From assembly GCA_963747255.1 (NCBI GenBank), contig CAVVEG010000003.1, forward strand, positions 124,001 through 188,000: DNA of 64,000 bases, read 5' to 3'. The DNA comes from CAIYRG01 sp963747255. GTDB lineage: Bacteria > Pseudomonadota > Alphaproteobacteria > Micropepsales > Micropepsaceae. Numbering within the stretch: the first letter of the stretch is position 1; each line of letters starts with the position of its first letter. Under the pieces are notes generated by a model that had not been told where the DNA came from, did no database searches, and worked only from the letters and a program-made list of their open reading frames with translations. This document shows, piece after piece, positions 55,293-63,112 of the stretch. Position numbers and translations under genes: made by a program.

Positions 55293-55703
55293 GACAGGCC
55301 TCCTATTCAGCTTCGATTGGTAACATCCTGGCGGTGAACCTGTGCTGAACGAAACGGTACCTTAGGTAAAACGCTTTCGTGGCGCGGATGCTCCAATCTT
55401 TTCGCCGTCGAGCCGAAGGCCGAATCATGGCAGACCGCCTCCGCACCAGATTTCGCTAAAACTTCCTTCGAATAAGTTTCAAAGACATGAACGGGCGGAT
55501 TGTTGAAGGCCAAAATGTCAATGGCCGACACGCACTGCGCCTGGCCCTTAACCGCGATGTTGCAAGTCACGCTCAAAGCCCCTCCTGTGGCGGCTTTTCC
55601 GGCCCCCTCGGGGCGACCGGGGAAGTGAAATCGGCCCAGAATGGCGCCGTTCCGATGCCAAGATTTAGGGCTGTATCCGAACAAAACAAGATCTCGGGCG
55701 AGA
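55293..55703. other. Region without a recognised gene
   Basis: About 410 bases between the DUF1150 gene start and the TSUP gene stop. A minus-strand frame of about 125 residues spans most of it but has no domain or ribosome site. It should hold the DUF1150 promoter. Confidence 0.35.
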
Positions 55704-56489
55704 TCAGTGGAAAAACACAGGTATTGCGGTCGTCACCAACATATACGCTGCTACGGTCAAGACGATCCCGGCGAATACCCGGGCCAGCGCCCGTTTTTGC
55801 TGCGCCAGGTGGACAGCAGCTCTGGTCCCTGCAATTCCTCCGAGCGCGCCTCCCGCGATGAATTCCCCGGCAACAGTCCAGGCGATGTAGCCCGAAAGCG
55901 CGTAATTCAAGGCCGTCGTAAGGCCAAAAACCGCAACGGAAAACAATGACGAACCGATCGCGTTCAGGATTGGCATCCCGGTCGCCAGCACGAGTCCGGG
56001 GACAATCAAAAACCCACCGCCAATGCCGAAGAACCCGGATGCAAATCCCGCGCCGCCGCCAAACAGCGCCAACCACCCTGCGCGCGCCCGATCCAGCGGC
56101 AAAGGCCGGGCCAACCCCGCGGGCTGCGGCCTGAGCATTGCGACCGCTGCGGCGATCATGACGAGAGCGAAGACCGCAAGCAATTGCTTGCCGTCAATCG
56201 ATTTCCCGAGGGTGGACCCCGCGGCAGCGCCAAACAGCCCGACAACGCCGAACAGAACCGCAGATGGCCAATGCACCGTGCCCGCACGCCAATGCCCGAT
56301 CAGATTCACCAAAGCATTCAGCGACACGGCGAGTGCGCTGGTGCCGATCGCAACATGAGCATCTTCTATCCCGACGACGTAAAGCAGCAGCGGCACCGCC
56401 AGAATGGATCCGCCGCCGCCGACTACGCCGAGTGAGAAACCGACTGCTGCTCCGGATGCGACCGCTGCGAAATCCTGCAGTCCGATCAA
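55704..56489 (-). CDS. TSUP-family (TauE/SafE) anion exporter
   Basis: 261 residues with about eight membrane helices. Two repeats carry the family glycine motifs: GFSLGVVGGGGSILAVPLLL near the N-terminus and GFASGFFGIGGGFLIVPGLV in the second half. TSUP proteins export sulfite, sulfoacetate or related sulfur anions. The TTG start at 56489 overlaps the stop of the upstream cytochrome gene (TTGA), so translation is coupled and a shared sulfur role is likely. Substrate is inferred. Confidence 0.9.
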   Translation of the reverse strand: MIGLQDFAAVASGAAVGFSLGVVGGGGSILAVPLLLYVVGIEDAHVAIGTSALAVSLNALVNLIGHWRAGTVHWPSAVLFGVVGLFGAAAGSTLGKSIDGKQLLAVFALVMIAAAVAMLRPQPAGLARPLPLDRARAGWLALFGGGAGFASGFFGIGGGFLIVPGLVLATGMPILNAIGSSLFSVAVFGLTTALNYALSGYIAWTVAGEFIAGGALGGIAGTRAAVHLAQQKRALARVFAGIVLTVAAYMLVTTAIPVFFH

Positions 56490-57438
56490 TGCGCCGCCGC
56501 CCGGGCATCCATGATCGGGCGGAACGGCCCCAACGCATGCTGCTCAGGCGGAAATTTATCCGTAAACGGCGGAAATGGCGCGTCCGCCGGTTTGAGCGCG
56601 CGGTTGGGATAATCGGTTTCGAGATGATCGCGATGTGGACGCGGTTGACTGTTGATGTAGGCCGCGACATCCCAGGCATCATCCACGGAAAGCGCCGGCG
56701 CGTCGTAATGCGTGCCGAACGGCATGTTTGCGTGGATGAAACTGGCCGATGCAATCAGTCGATGCATGCCAGCGCCGTCATTGAAGCTGTCAGGTCCCCA
56801 TAAAGGTGGATAAAGAAACCCCTTCGCGTCGCCCGGAATACCGTTGCGTTTTCCCTGTCCATCCGGCTGATGACACGCCGCGCAGTTCGCCTGATAAACC
56901 ATGTTCCCATGGCTGGGATCAGCCGCACGCGACAGCAGTGGCAAAACCGGCGAACCGCGCCCCTCCAGTGCCTTGCCGACAGGAATTCCGGTGCTGAGGA
57001 ACTGGACATAGGCCACCAGCGCCTTCATCTCCTTACCGCCGATCGGCAGGGCGCGGCCGTTCATGCTGCGCTCCATGCAGCCTTCGATCCGCTCTTCCAG
57101 CGTGCGCACTTCGTTTTCACGGGCGATGTATTGCGGGAAAAGTCCGTAAACCCCGATCATCGGGATCGCAAAGCGCTGGGTCCCGCCTTGCAGATGACAG
57201 CTTTCGCACGACAGATTGTTGCCGGCGAATCGCATCTCCCTCTCTGCAGCTTCCGGACCTATGATGGAATAGGTCTCCTTAAACAGCTTGCGCCCATACA
57301 GCACCACGTCCTTGTACGCACCGGGAGCAAGTGTCTGCGGATCGGGATCGGCCAGGGATTCACGCCTGTTTGAGCCTGCGCGGAAACCACTGCGACGGAG
57401 ACGACCGCGACGGCGGCGAGAATTTTGAGCGTTTGCAT
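56486..57438 (-). pseudogene. TsdA-like dihaem cytochrome c (thiosulfate dehydrogenase family), frameshifted
   Basis: About 317 residues if repaired. Signal peptide MQTLKILAAVAVVSVAVVSA is in one frame; the mature protein starts ESLADPDPQTLAPGAYKDVV in another, the join being near 57365 (a -1 shift). Two haem motifs: LSCESCHLQGG and NCAACHQPDGQG. The CMERSMNGRALP segment matches the region that provides the Cys ligand in TsdA. Others: VGVYGLFPQY-like GVYGLFPQYI and LWGPDSFNDGAGM. TsdA couples two thiosulfates to tetrathionate in the periplasm. Without repair, the mature part would lack an export signal. Confidence 0.82.
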
Positions 57439-57535
57439 GATAGCCATCCTAAGGCGAATCGCGTGCAAACTTCACGCGCGCGGTGTAGATTGACCAGACC
57501 AAATCACGCAGTCATTCTTCACGGGAGATCCGAGA

Positions 57536-58000
57536 ATGTTCAAGTCCATTCGCGCATTGATCGCCGTTGTGGCGCTCGCCGTTCCGGCGTTCCTCGCCGG
57601 GATGCACACGGCTTCATCGCAGAACACACCCAAGCTGCACAAAATGGTCATCCAGGTTTCACGCGATGACATGGAAGGAATGAATCTCGCGCTTGGAAAT
57701 GCCGTCAATGCCAACAAACTCTATACCAGCCGCGGCGAACAGTTTCAGGTCGAGATCGTCGCCTATGGCCCGGGCATCAAGATCTTCCGCTCCGATACGT
57801 CGCCGGTGAAGGACCGCCTGGTCGAAGTAAAGAAACAGATTCCCGGAATCGTTTACAGCATGTGCGGGAATGCCAAAGCCGCCGCGGAAAAGCGGGAAGG
57901 CCACGAGATCACACCGCTGCCTGACGTCGGTGTTGTTCCCGCGGGTATCGTGCGCGTCGCTGAACTGGAAGAACAGGGCTACGTTTACATCCGCCCGTAA
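57536..58000 (+). CDS. Exported DsrE-family protein
   Basis: 154 residues. Signal peptide (IRALIAVVALAVPAFLAGMH), then a DsrE/TusD-like core: KMVIQVSRDDMEGMNLALGN, VEIVAYGPGIKIFRSDTSPV, and IPGIVYSMCGNAKAAAEKRE with one Cys. DsrE-type proteins bind or transfer sulfane sulfur on a Cys. Divergent from the TsdA-like gene with 97 bases between starts, so a sulfur function is supported by context. Chemistry is inferred. Confidence 0.82.
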   Translation: MFKSIRALIAVVALAVPAFLAGMHTASSQNTPKLHKMVIQVSRDDMEGMNLALGNAVNANKLYTSRGEQFQVEIVAYGPGIKIFRSDTSPVKDRLVEVKKQIPGIVYSMCGNAKAAAEKREGHEITPLPDVGVVPAGIVRVAELEEQGYVYIRP

Positions 58001-58030
58001 GTAACTCGCGTCGCCGCCGATGCGCCGCAG

Positions 58031-58060
58031 CCCCGGACGCGCGCTCAGCGCGATCCGGGG
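58031..58060. other. GC-rich hairpin between dsrE-like and hdeD-like genes
   Basis: CCCCGGA and TCCGGGG at the two ends enclose a second GC stem (CGCG...GCGCG). Such imperfect palindromes are common dispersed elements in alphaproteobacteria. A terminator for the DsrE-like gene is possible but no T-run follows. Confidence 0.45.
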
Positions 58061-58134
58061 AGAGTGGCGTTGCACTCGACGCTGACGAGGTTGGTCCCCT
58101 GCGCGTTGTTGCGTTTTCCTCAATGGAGGTGCGC

Positions 58135-58701
58135 ATGGTCGAAGTTCCGAACCGGGCCCAGGGCGTGATATTGCCGCAAAATATCCGCGATCACTGGTGG
58201 GTGTTTCTGATCGAGGGCATCGTGCTGATTTTGTTGGGAATCGGCGCGGTGCTTGTGCCGGTTCTGGCCAGCCTGGCCGTCGCGATCTTCCTCGGCTGGC
58301 TTTTTCTGATCGGCGGCGTCGTCGGCGGTATCACCGCGCTTGCCCGGCCAAAGGCGCCGGGATTCTGGTGGGCGTTGCTCTCCTCCGTGGTCACGATCGT
58401 CGCCGGTCTGCTGTTGATCGGATGGCCTCTGCGCGGCGTCATATCGCTGACCGTGGTGCTCGCCGCATATCTCGTGATCGAGGGAATTGCCTCGATGGCC
58501 TTTGCTTTAAGCCATCGGGGACACATCGCGCGCGGATGGGGCTGGCTGTTCTTCAATGGGATCATTGACCTGATAATGGCCGGAATTATCATCTGGCTGC
58601 TGCCCGTTGCAGCCCTCTGGGCACTTGGCCTGATCATCGGCATTGACTTTGTTTTCGGCGGTTCCTCCCTGATTGGAATGGCCTTTGCCGCCAGACAATG
58701 A
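58135..58701 (+). CDS. HdeD/DUF308-family membrane protein
   Basis: 188 residues with about six hydrophobic helices in pairs (WVFLIEGIVLILLGIGAVLV; LAVAIFLGWLFLIGGVVGGI; GWLFFNGIIDLIMAGIIIWL). This is the HdeD-like fold; E. coli HdeD supports acid resistance, but most relatives are uncharacterised. The ATG at 58135 is preferred as GGAGG lies five bases upstream. An ISAzo13 element begins 58 bases downstream. Confidence 0.88.
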   Translation: MVEVPNRAQGVILPQNIRDHWWVFLIEGIVLILLGIGAVLVPVLASLAVAIFLGWLFLIGGVVGGITALARPKAPGFWWALLSSVVTIVAGLLLIGWPLRGVISLTVVLAAYLVIEGIASMAFALSHRGHIARGWGWLFFNGIIDLIMAGIIIWLLPVAALWALGLIIGIDFVFGGSSLIGMAFAARQ

Positions 58702-58758
58702 CCGGCGGGCGGCCGATGAAAGGCAGTCGAAGCGCAAACAGGGAAGCGGAGAGACTAA

Positions 58759-60100
58759 GGACACCCACCAAATTAACCACTCCGATTAGCGACTGATCGC
58801 GGGCGGATGGTGTAGTTCCATTCGGGATGGAATGCGTCGCCCTGGATGTCGAGCGTCTTCATCTCGGCATCGCTGACTTTGATTTCCTTTTCGTAGGTCG
58901 CTGTATCGAACGCGCTCTCGACTTTCAGGCCGGCTTTGGTCGTCGTTGCAGCAATCAGCTCGACCACGGCCATGCGGTCGACGAGTGGTCTCCCGCGCCA
59001 GGTCTGGGTGATGTGGCAGAACAGGCGGTGCTCGATCTTGTTCCACTTCGACGTGCCGGGCGGATAGTGATGGACGTGGAGCACGAGGCCCGTCTCGTCG
59101 GCGAGCTTTTGCAACTCGACCTTCCACAGCCGGACCCGCGTTCCATTCGAGCCGCCGCCATCGGCCGTGATCGTCAACTCGCGGGCTTTTGGGTAGCGCT
59201 CGTGCCCCATCGCGTCGAGCCAGCGGCGGATAGAGGCGACGGCAAACTGAGCTGTGTCGCTTGTGATCCCCACACTCACCCAGCCTGCGTTGGCGCCAAT
59301 GTCATACACGCCATAGGGCACGACCTTGCCGAGTTCCTTGTCCTCGAAGTCGTGCACCTTCACGCGCCGCGGATCGCCTTTCGGGCGATAGTCGGTTCCA
59401 CCGTTCTTGAAGTTGCCGATCAGCTCTTTCTTCTTGGTGTCGACCGAGATGACGGGCTGCCCCGCAGCCTGTGCGGCCATCACCCTGGCGTTGATGTGCT
59501 CGAATTGCGCATTGCGGTCGGGATGCTTCGAGCCCTCGTCGGCTTTGCGGTTCGACTGCCGGCTGTAGCCGAGCGTCGGCAACAGTCTCTTCACGGTGCT
59601 GGCGCTGATCTCGTGGCCCTGTTTCTGCAACGCGTCCGCCACCTTGTCGCGGCTCTTCGACACCCACAACAGCGGCCGTATGGGATCGCCGAGCGTGGCC
59701 GGCTCGATGACGCTGCGCAGATCAGCGATCAGCGTCGCGTCCTGGCTCGAAAGATGCCGCCGGCCTCCACCCTTGCGGCGCACCCGGCCTTTCGGCAGGG
59801 GTGCGGCGTCGAGGTCGTTCCGTCCCCGGCCGATGGTCGAGCGCGCGAGCCCCGTGATCTCAGAGACCGCCTCCAGACCGCCCCAGCCTGCCGCGCGGAC
59901 CTCCCCGGCTGCAAACACCCGCCGTCCGCGCTCGTCGAGTTTCGAGCCGACGGACGCCCATCTTTGCCGAATTGCTTGCCTGTTGATCATGCCGGCCAAC
60001 ATACTGTCGCAGCGCCATCTCAGGAATCCCGCCGCCCCGAGTTACATCACCACATGGGCCGTCCAGCTCCAATCCGATTTACTTGTTGTGACGGCTGTCC
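58759..60100 (-). mobile_element. ISAzo13-family insertion sequence with TAA target duplication
   Basis: 1342 bp. The ends begin GGACACCCACCA (58759) and, on the other strand, GGACAGCCGTCA (60100), imperfect inverted repeats. Both ends are flanked by TAA (58756-58758 and 60101-60103), the target duplication. One complete transposase gene is inside. The right boundary lies within the stop codon of the molybdoenzyme gene. Confidence 0.88.
58773..59990 (-). CDS. ISAzo13-family transposase
   Basis: About 405 residues from the ATG at 59990. N-terminal HTH part (AVSEITGLARSTIGRGRNDL), then the DDE region: VISVDTKKKELIGNFKNGGT with the first Asp, ELTITADGGGSNGTRVRLWK with the second, and PPGTSKWNKIEHRLFCHITQ with the Glu. 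This is the 'Rhodopirellula transposase DDE' type. Uninterrupted and probably active. Confidence 0.92.
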   Translation of the reverse strand: MINRQAIRQRWASVGSKLDERGRRVFAAGEVRAAGWGGLEAVSEITGLARSTIGRGRNDLDAAPLPKGRVRRKGGGRRHLSSQDATLIADLRSVIEPATLGDPIRPLLWVSKSRDKVADALQKQGHEISASTVKRLLPTLGYSRQSNRKADEGSKHPDRNAQFEHINARVMAAQAAGQPVISVDTKKKELIGNFKNGGTDYRPKGDPRRVKVHDFEDKELGKVVPYGVYDIGANAGWVSVGITSDTAQFAVASIRRWLDAMGHERYPKARELTITADGGGSNGTRVRLWKVELQKLADETGLVLHVHHYPPGTSKWNKIEHRLFCHITQTWRGRPLVDRMAVVELIAATTTKAGLKVESAFDTATYEKEIKVSDAEMKTLDIQGDAFHPEWNYTIRPRSVANRSG

Positions 60101-62454
60101 TAACTCCAGGTCAGGTCGTGATTGCGGAGAGGCAGGTCCCGATAGCGCTTTCCGGTGATCTGAAAGACGGCGTCGGCAATAGCGGACTGGATTGATGTGC
60201 CACGGTCGTGTGCCATGCCGTCGAGCCAATGTCCGGTCTTGAAGAACCGTATGTTGATTTGCGGCGGATCCTCCCTGAGGCGTGACAGCAGAAAACTGTC
60301 GAAGTTGTTTTCGGCAATCCGGCCATCCGCGACGTTGCACTCCTGATACATCGCATCATTGTAGAACCACACGATCTGACCTTCGATCTGCTTCTTGACC
60401 GTGAGCGGATTAACCAGCCCGAAGCCCTCATCGTGTGCGACATCGACGCGTTCCAGCCGCACCTGGCCTTGCCTGCTGATCGAAACCGTATGAACCATGG
60501 CGCTGATCGTCGCATGGTGGCCGGCCTCGCCTCCCCGTTCTTCGAGCGCGATCGCCCGGGCTGTTCCTGCCGGCAGCGGCGTGCCCCAGCCCGACATCCC
60601 GGCGGCCATATCGAGCGCCTTGATCATGTCGGCCTTGTAGGGAAGGTTTGTGCGCGAGATCAGCTCGCGGCGATAGAGATACGGATCCTTGCCGGCGGCA
60701 TGGGCCAGTTCATCCATGAAACTTTCGCGATAAAAATGCTGGGCCGGCGCACCGACCCCACGCCGCGTGCCCACGGGAATGTGGAAGCGCGCGCTGTGCA
60801 TCGAGAAGCGGTAATTGGGCGCAAAATAACGCGGTGCCAGGTCGAACCCGGCATTCGCGCCCGGCGCTTCCGCATCGGTGGCTGTTCTGGCTTCAATCGC
60901 AATCGGCCAGCCGTCATTATCAAGGGCGGCGCGCAACCGCGCAACGCCAATCGAGCGATAAGTCGTATTGATGAAGTCTTCCTCACGCGTCCACAGCAGG
61001 TGGATGGGCGTGCCGCGGTTCTGGTTGGCGATGTAAATCGCCTGTTCGGCTTGCGGGCCGTTGCCGTTGCGCCCATACCCCCCGCCGAGATGGCATAGGT
61101 GGATATAGACATTCGTCTCCGGAATACCCGTGATCTGGGACGCCGAATAGCGTGTCTCCTGCGGGCTCTGGTCGCCGATCCAGACATCGACACGCTTGTC
61201 GGTGACAAGCACCGTGGCGTTTCCGGGCTCCATCCGGGCACGCGGGAGATAGGGCACCGAATATGTCGCATCGACGATTTTTGCAGCGGCTCCAAAAGCA
61301 CCGTCGCAGTCGCCGATATTGACGCCGGCTTTGCCGGGCTCATTCAGGGATTCCATCAGACTGGCCCGTATGCCGGCGGTGTTTCGTGCGGCGTATTCGG
61401 GCGGAATATCCCATTCGATCGGCATCTTTTCGATCGCTGTCCTGGCCTGGTACCAGCTGTCGGCAAGAACGGCGACTCCGCCGCCGAAAATCCGGCCACG
61501 GATCAGTCTGGGCTCGGGAATCGGAAATTGGATTGCCGAGATGACGCCAGGTTCGTTCCGGATTTGCTCGAAATCGTAGCGTTTCACTTTCCCGCCATAG
61601 ACCGGACAGGATTTCACCGCTGCCCACTTCATGCCCGGCAGGTAAACGTCGATGCCATAGACAGTCTTGCCGGTAACTTTCAGGGGAACATCGAGGTTCT
61701 TTTGTTCCGTGCCCATCAGGGTCCATTCCGATGGCGGCTTGATCCGAATCCGCTCAGGATGGGGATGAGGCGTCTGCGCAGCCAGTGGGGCAACCTTGCC
61801 ATAGGTGGTGGTACGCCCCGTCGGGCGGTGGGTGATGACGCTGTTGGCGGAAGTCAGCTCTTCGACCGGAACACCCCAGAGTTTGGCGGCCGCAAGCAAC
61901 AAACGCTCCCGCGCTTCCGCGCCGGCAAGTTGTAGATAATAGCGGCCGTCCTTCACGGACGCGGCGGCGTTCGTACGCATGCGGCGATACAGGGTGTCCG
62001 GGATTCCGCTCACCCCGGTCCGGTCACGGTTGCCGAACTCGGGCTCTCCGCCGCCGGCCGGGTCGGTTGCGCCGTGGCCCATCACGTTCAGTGTCCACGC
62101 TGGCGCCATTTCTCTGGCATCGCGGTTAGCGGATGCGTATTGCGGCCGGACCTTGCTCCAATCGCATTGCAGCTCCTCGGACACGATCATCGCGTTCGAT
62201 GTCCAGACGCCCTGGCCCAGCTCCGTCTGGGCGATGCGGACGGTCACCGTATCGTCGGGCTCAACGACAACCCAGGCGTTGACTTCCTCAGTCACCGGTT
62301 CGACGGCCCATGCGGCGCCTTCCGGATGAATGATTTGCGCACTCGCCCGCTGAGGCACCCAGAAACCGATAACCAGCGCGCCGGTTGCAGCTGCGGCCGT
62401 GGCGAGGATATCGCGCCGGGAAAGGTTCGGCATCGTCAGTTCGCTCTTGCTCAT
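60100..62454 (-). CDS. Isoquinoline 1-oxidoreductase-like molybdopterin subunit
   Basis: About 784 residues. A twin-arginine-type signal (LSRRDILATAAAATGALVIG) suggests periplasmic location. Family blocks: GHGATDPAGGGEPEFGNRDR, CHLGGGYGRNGNGPQAEQAI (cofactor loop), GTRRGVGAPAQHFYRESFMD. In this family the C-terminal catalytic Glu lies in a G-G-x-G-E-P-G-T segment; here the matching segment reads DGMAHDRGTS, with Asp in the Glu position by my alignment. The ATG at 62454 has GGAGG upstream and overlaps the small-subunit stop by four bases. The stop TAG is completed by the ISAzo13 end. Substrate unknown. Confidence 0.88.
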   Translation of the reverse strand: MSKSELTMPNLSRRDILATAAAATGALVIGFWVPQRASAQIIHPEGAAWAVEPVTEEVNAWVVVEPDDTVTVRIAQTELGQGVWTSNAMIVSEELQCDWSKVRPQYASANRDAREMAPAWTLNVMGHGATDPAGGGEPEFGNRDRTGVSGIPDTLYRRMRTNAAASVKDGRYYLQLAGAEARERLLLAAAKLWGVPVEELTSANSVITHRPTGRTTTYGKVAPLAAQTPHPHPERIRIKPPSEWTLMGTEQKNLDVPLKVTGKTVYGIDVYLPGMKWAAVKSCPVYGGKVKRYDFEQIRNEPGVISAIQFPIPEPRLIRGRIFGGGVAVLADSWYQARTAIEKMPIEWDIPPEYAARNTAGIRASLMESLNEPGKAGVNIGDCDGAFGAAAKIVDATYSVPYLPRARMEPGNATVLVTDKRVDVWIGDQSPQETRYSASQITGIPETNVYIHLCHLGGGYGRNGNGPQAEQAIYIANQNRGTPIHLLWTREEDFINTTYRSIGVARLRAALDNDGWPIAIEARTATDAEAPGANAGFDLAPRYFAPNYRFSMHSARFHIPVGTRRGVGAPAQHFYRESFMDELAHAAGKDPYLYRRELISRTNLPYKADMIKALDMAAGMSGWGTPLPAGTARAIALEERGGEAGHHATISAMVHTVSISRQGQVRLERVDVAHDEGFGLVNPLTVKKQIEGQIVWFYNDAMYQECNVADGRIAENNFDSFLLSRLREDPPQINIRFFKTGHWLDGMAHDRGTSIQSAIADAVFQITGKRYRDLPLRNHDLTWS

Positions 62455-62924
62455 AATGTCCTCCCGCCCGCCGAAATTTTCGCGGCCGTCAACCGGATCG
62501 CCTGACGGATCCGGTGATAGGTGCTGCAACGGCAGGCATTGGTGACCTCGGCGTCAATCTCCGCATCCGTCGGATTTGGGTGTTTCTTCAGCAGCGCCAC
62601 AACACTCATGATCATGCCCGACTGGCAGTACCCGCACTGCGGCACGTCGAGTTCCATCCAGGCAAGCTGCACGGGGTGAGCCCCGTCCGCCGACAGACCT
62701 TCAATGGTCGTTACGGCCTTGCCGACTGCAGCGGACACCGGAACGCTGCAGGAACGGATGGGACGCCCCTCAATATGCAAAGTGCAGGCGCCACACTGGG
62801 CTATGCCGCAACTGAATTTGGTCCCCGTCAGGCCAAGTTGGTCACGGATTACCCAGAGGAGCGGCGTTTCAGGCGCGACATCGACCGAATGCCGGACCCC
62901 ATTAACGTTTAAGTCCACGATCAT
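62451..62924 (-). CDS. 2Fe-2S subunit of the molybdoenzyme
   Basis: 157 residues. First cluster: CGIAQCGACTLHIEGRPIRSC; second cluster, C-terminal: VPQCGYCQSGMIM and ACRCSTYHRI. This is the two-cluster small subunit of xanthine-oxidase-family enzymes of the isoquinoline type; it passes electrons from the molybdenum centre out of the enzyme. No own signal peptide, so it would be exported with the large subunit. The ATG at 62924 has GGAGG upstream. Divergent from the exported cytochrome gene at 63113. Confidence 0.93.
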   Translation of the reverse strand: MIVDLNVNGVRHSVDVAPETPLLWVIRDQLGLTGTKFSCGIAQCGACTLHIEGRPIRSCSVPVSAAVGKAVTTIEGLSADGAHPVQLAWMELDVPQCGYCQSGMIMSVVALLKKHPNPTDAEIDAEVTNACRCSTYHRIRQAIRLTAAKISAGGRTL

Positions 62925-63112
62925 ATGATTCCTCCAGCGTCTCCGCGGTTCTGCACCGCCGTCAGCGTGACCAGCCGATCTTCACTCGAGCCTGCATCAT
63001 ATTCTAACAGAGGTTGCGAACCCACGCCGCCAAAGTTTGGTTCAAACGGCCCTGTTTTCCGCGTATCGACAAGAGTATCATGCGCACCGGTCAAACGGGA
63101 AAGGGACCAGTC

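Noticed and set aside
55307..55684. Minus-strand gene of about 125 codons between DUF1150 and TSUP genes
   Set aside because: No ribosome site, no domain and no protein-like pattern; treated as intergenic.
58031..58060. Intrinsic terminator after the DsrE-like gene
   Set aside because: Strong hairpin but no T-run on either strand; kept only as a hairpin.
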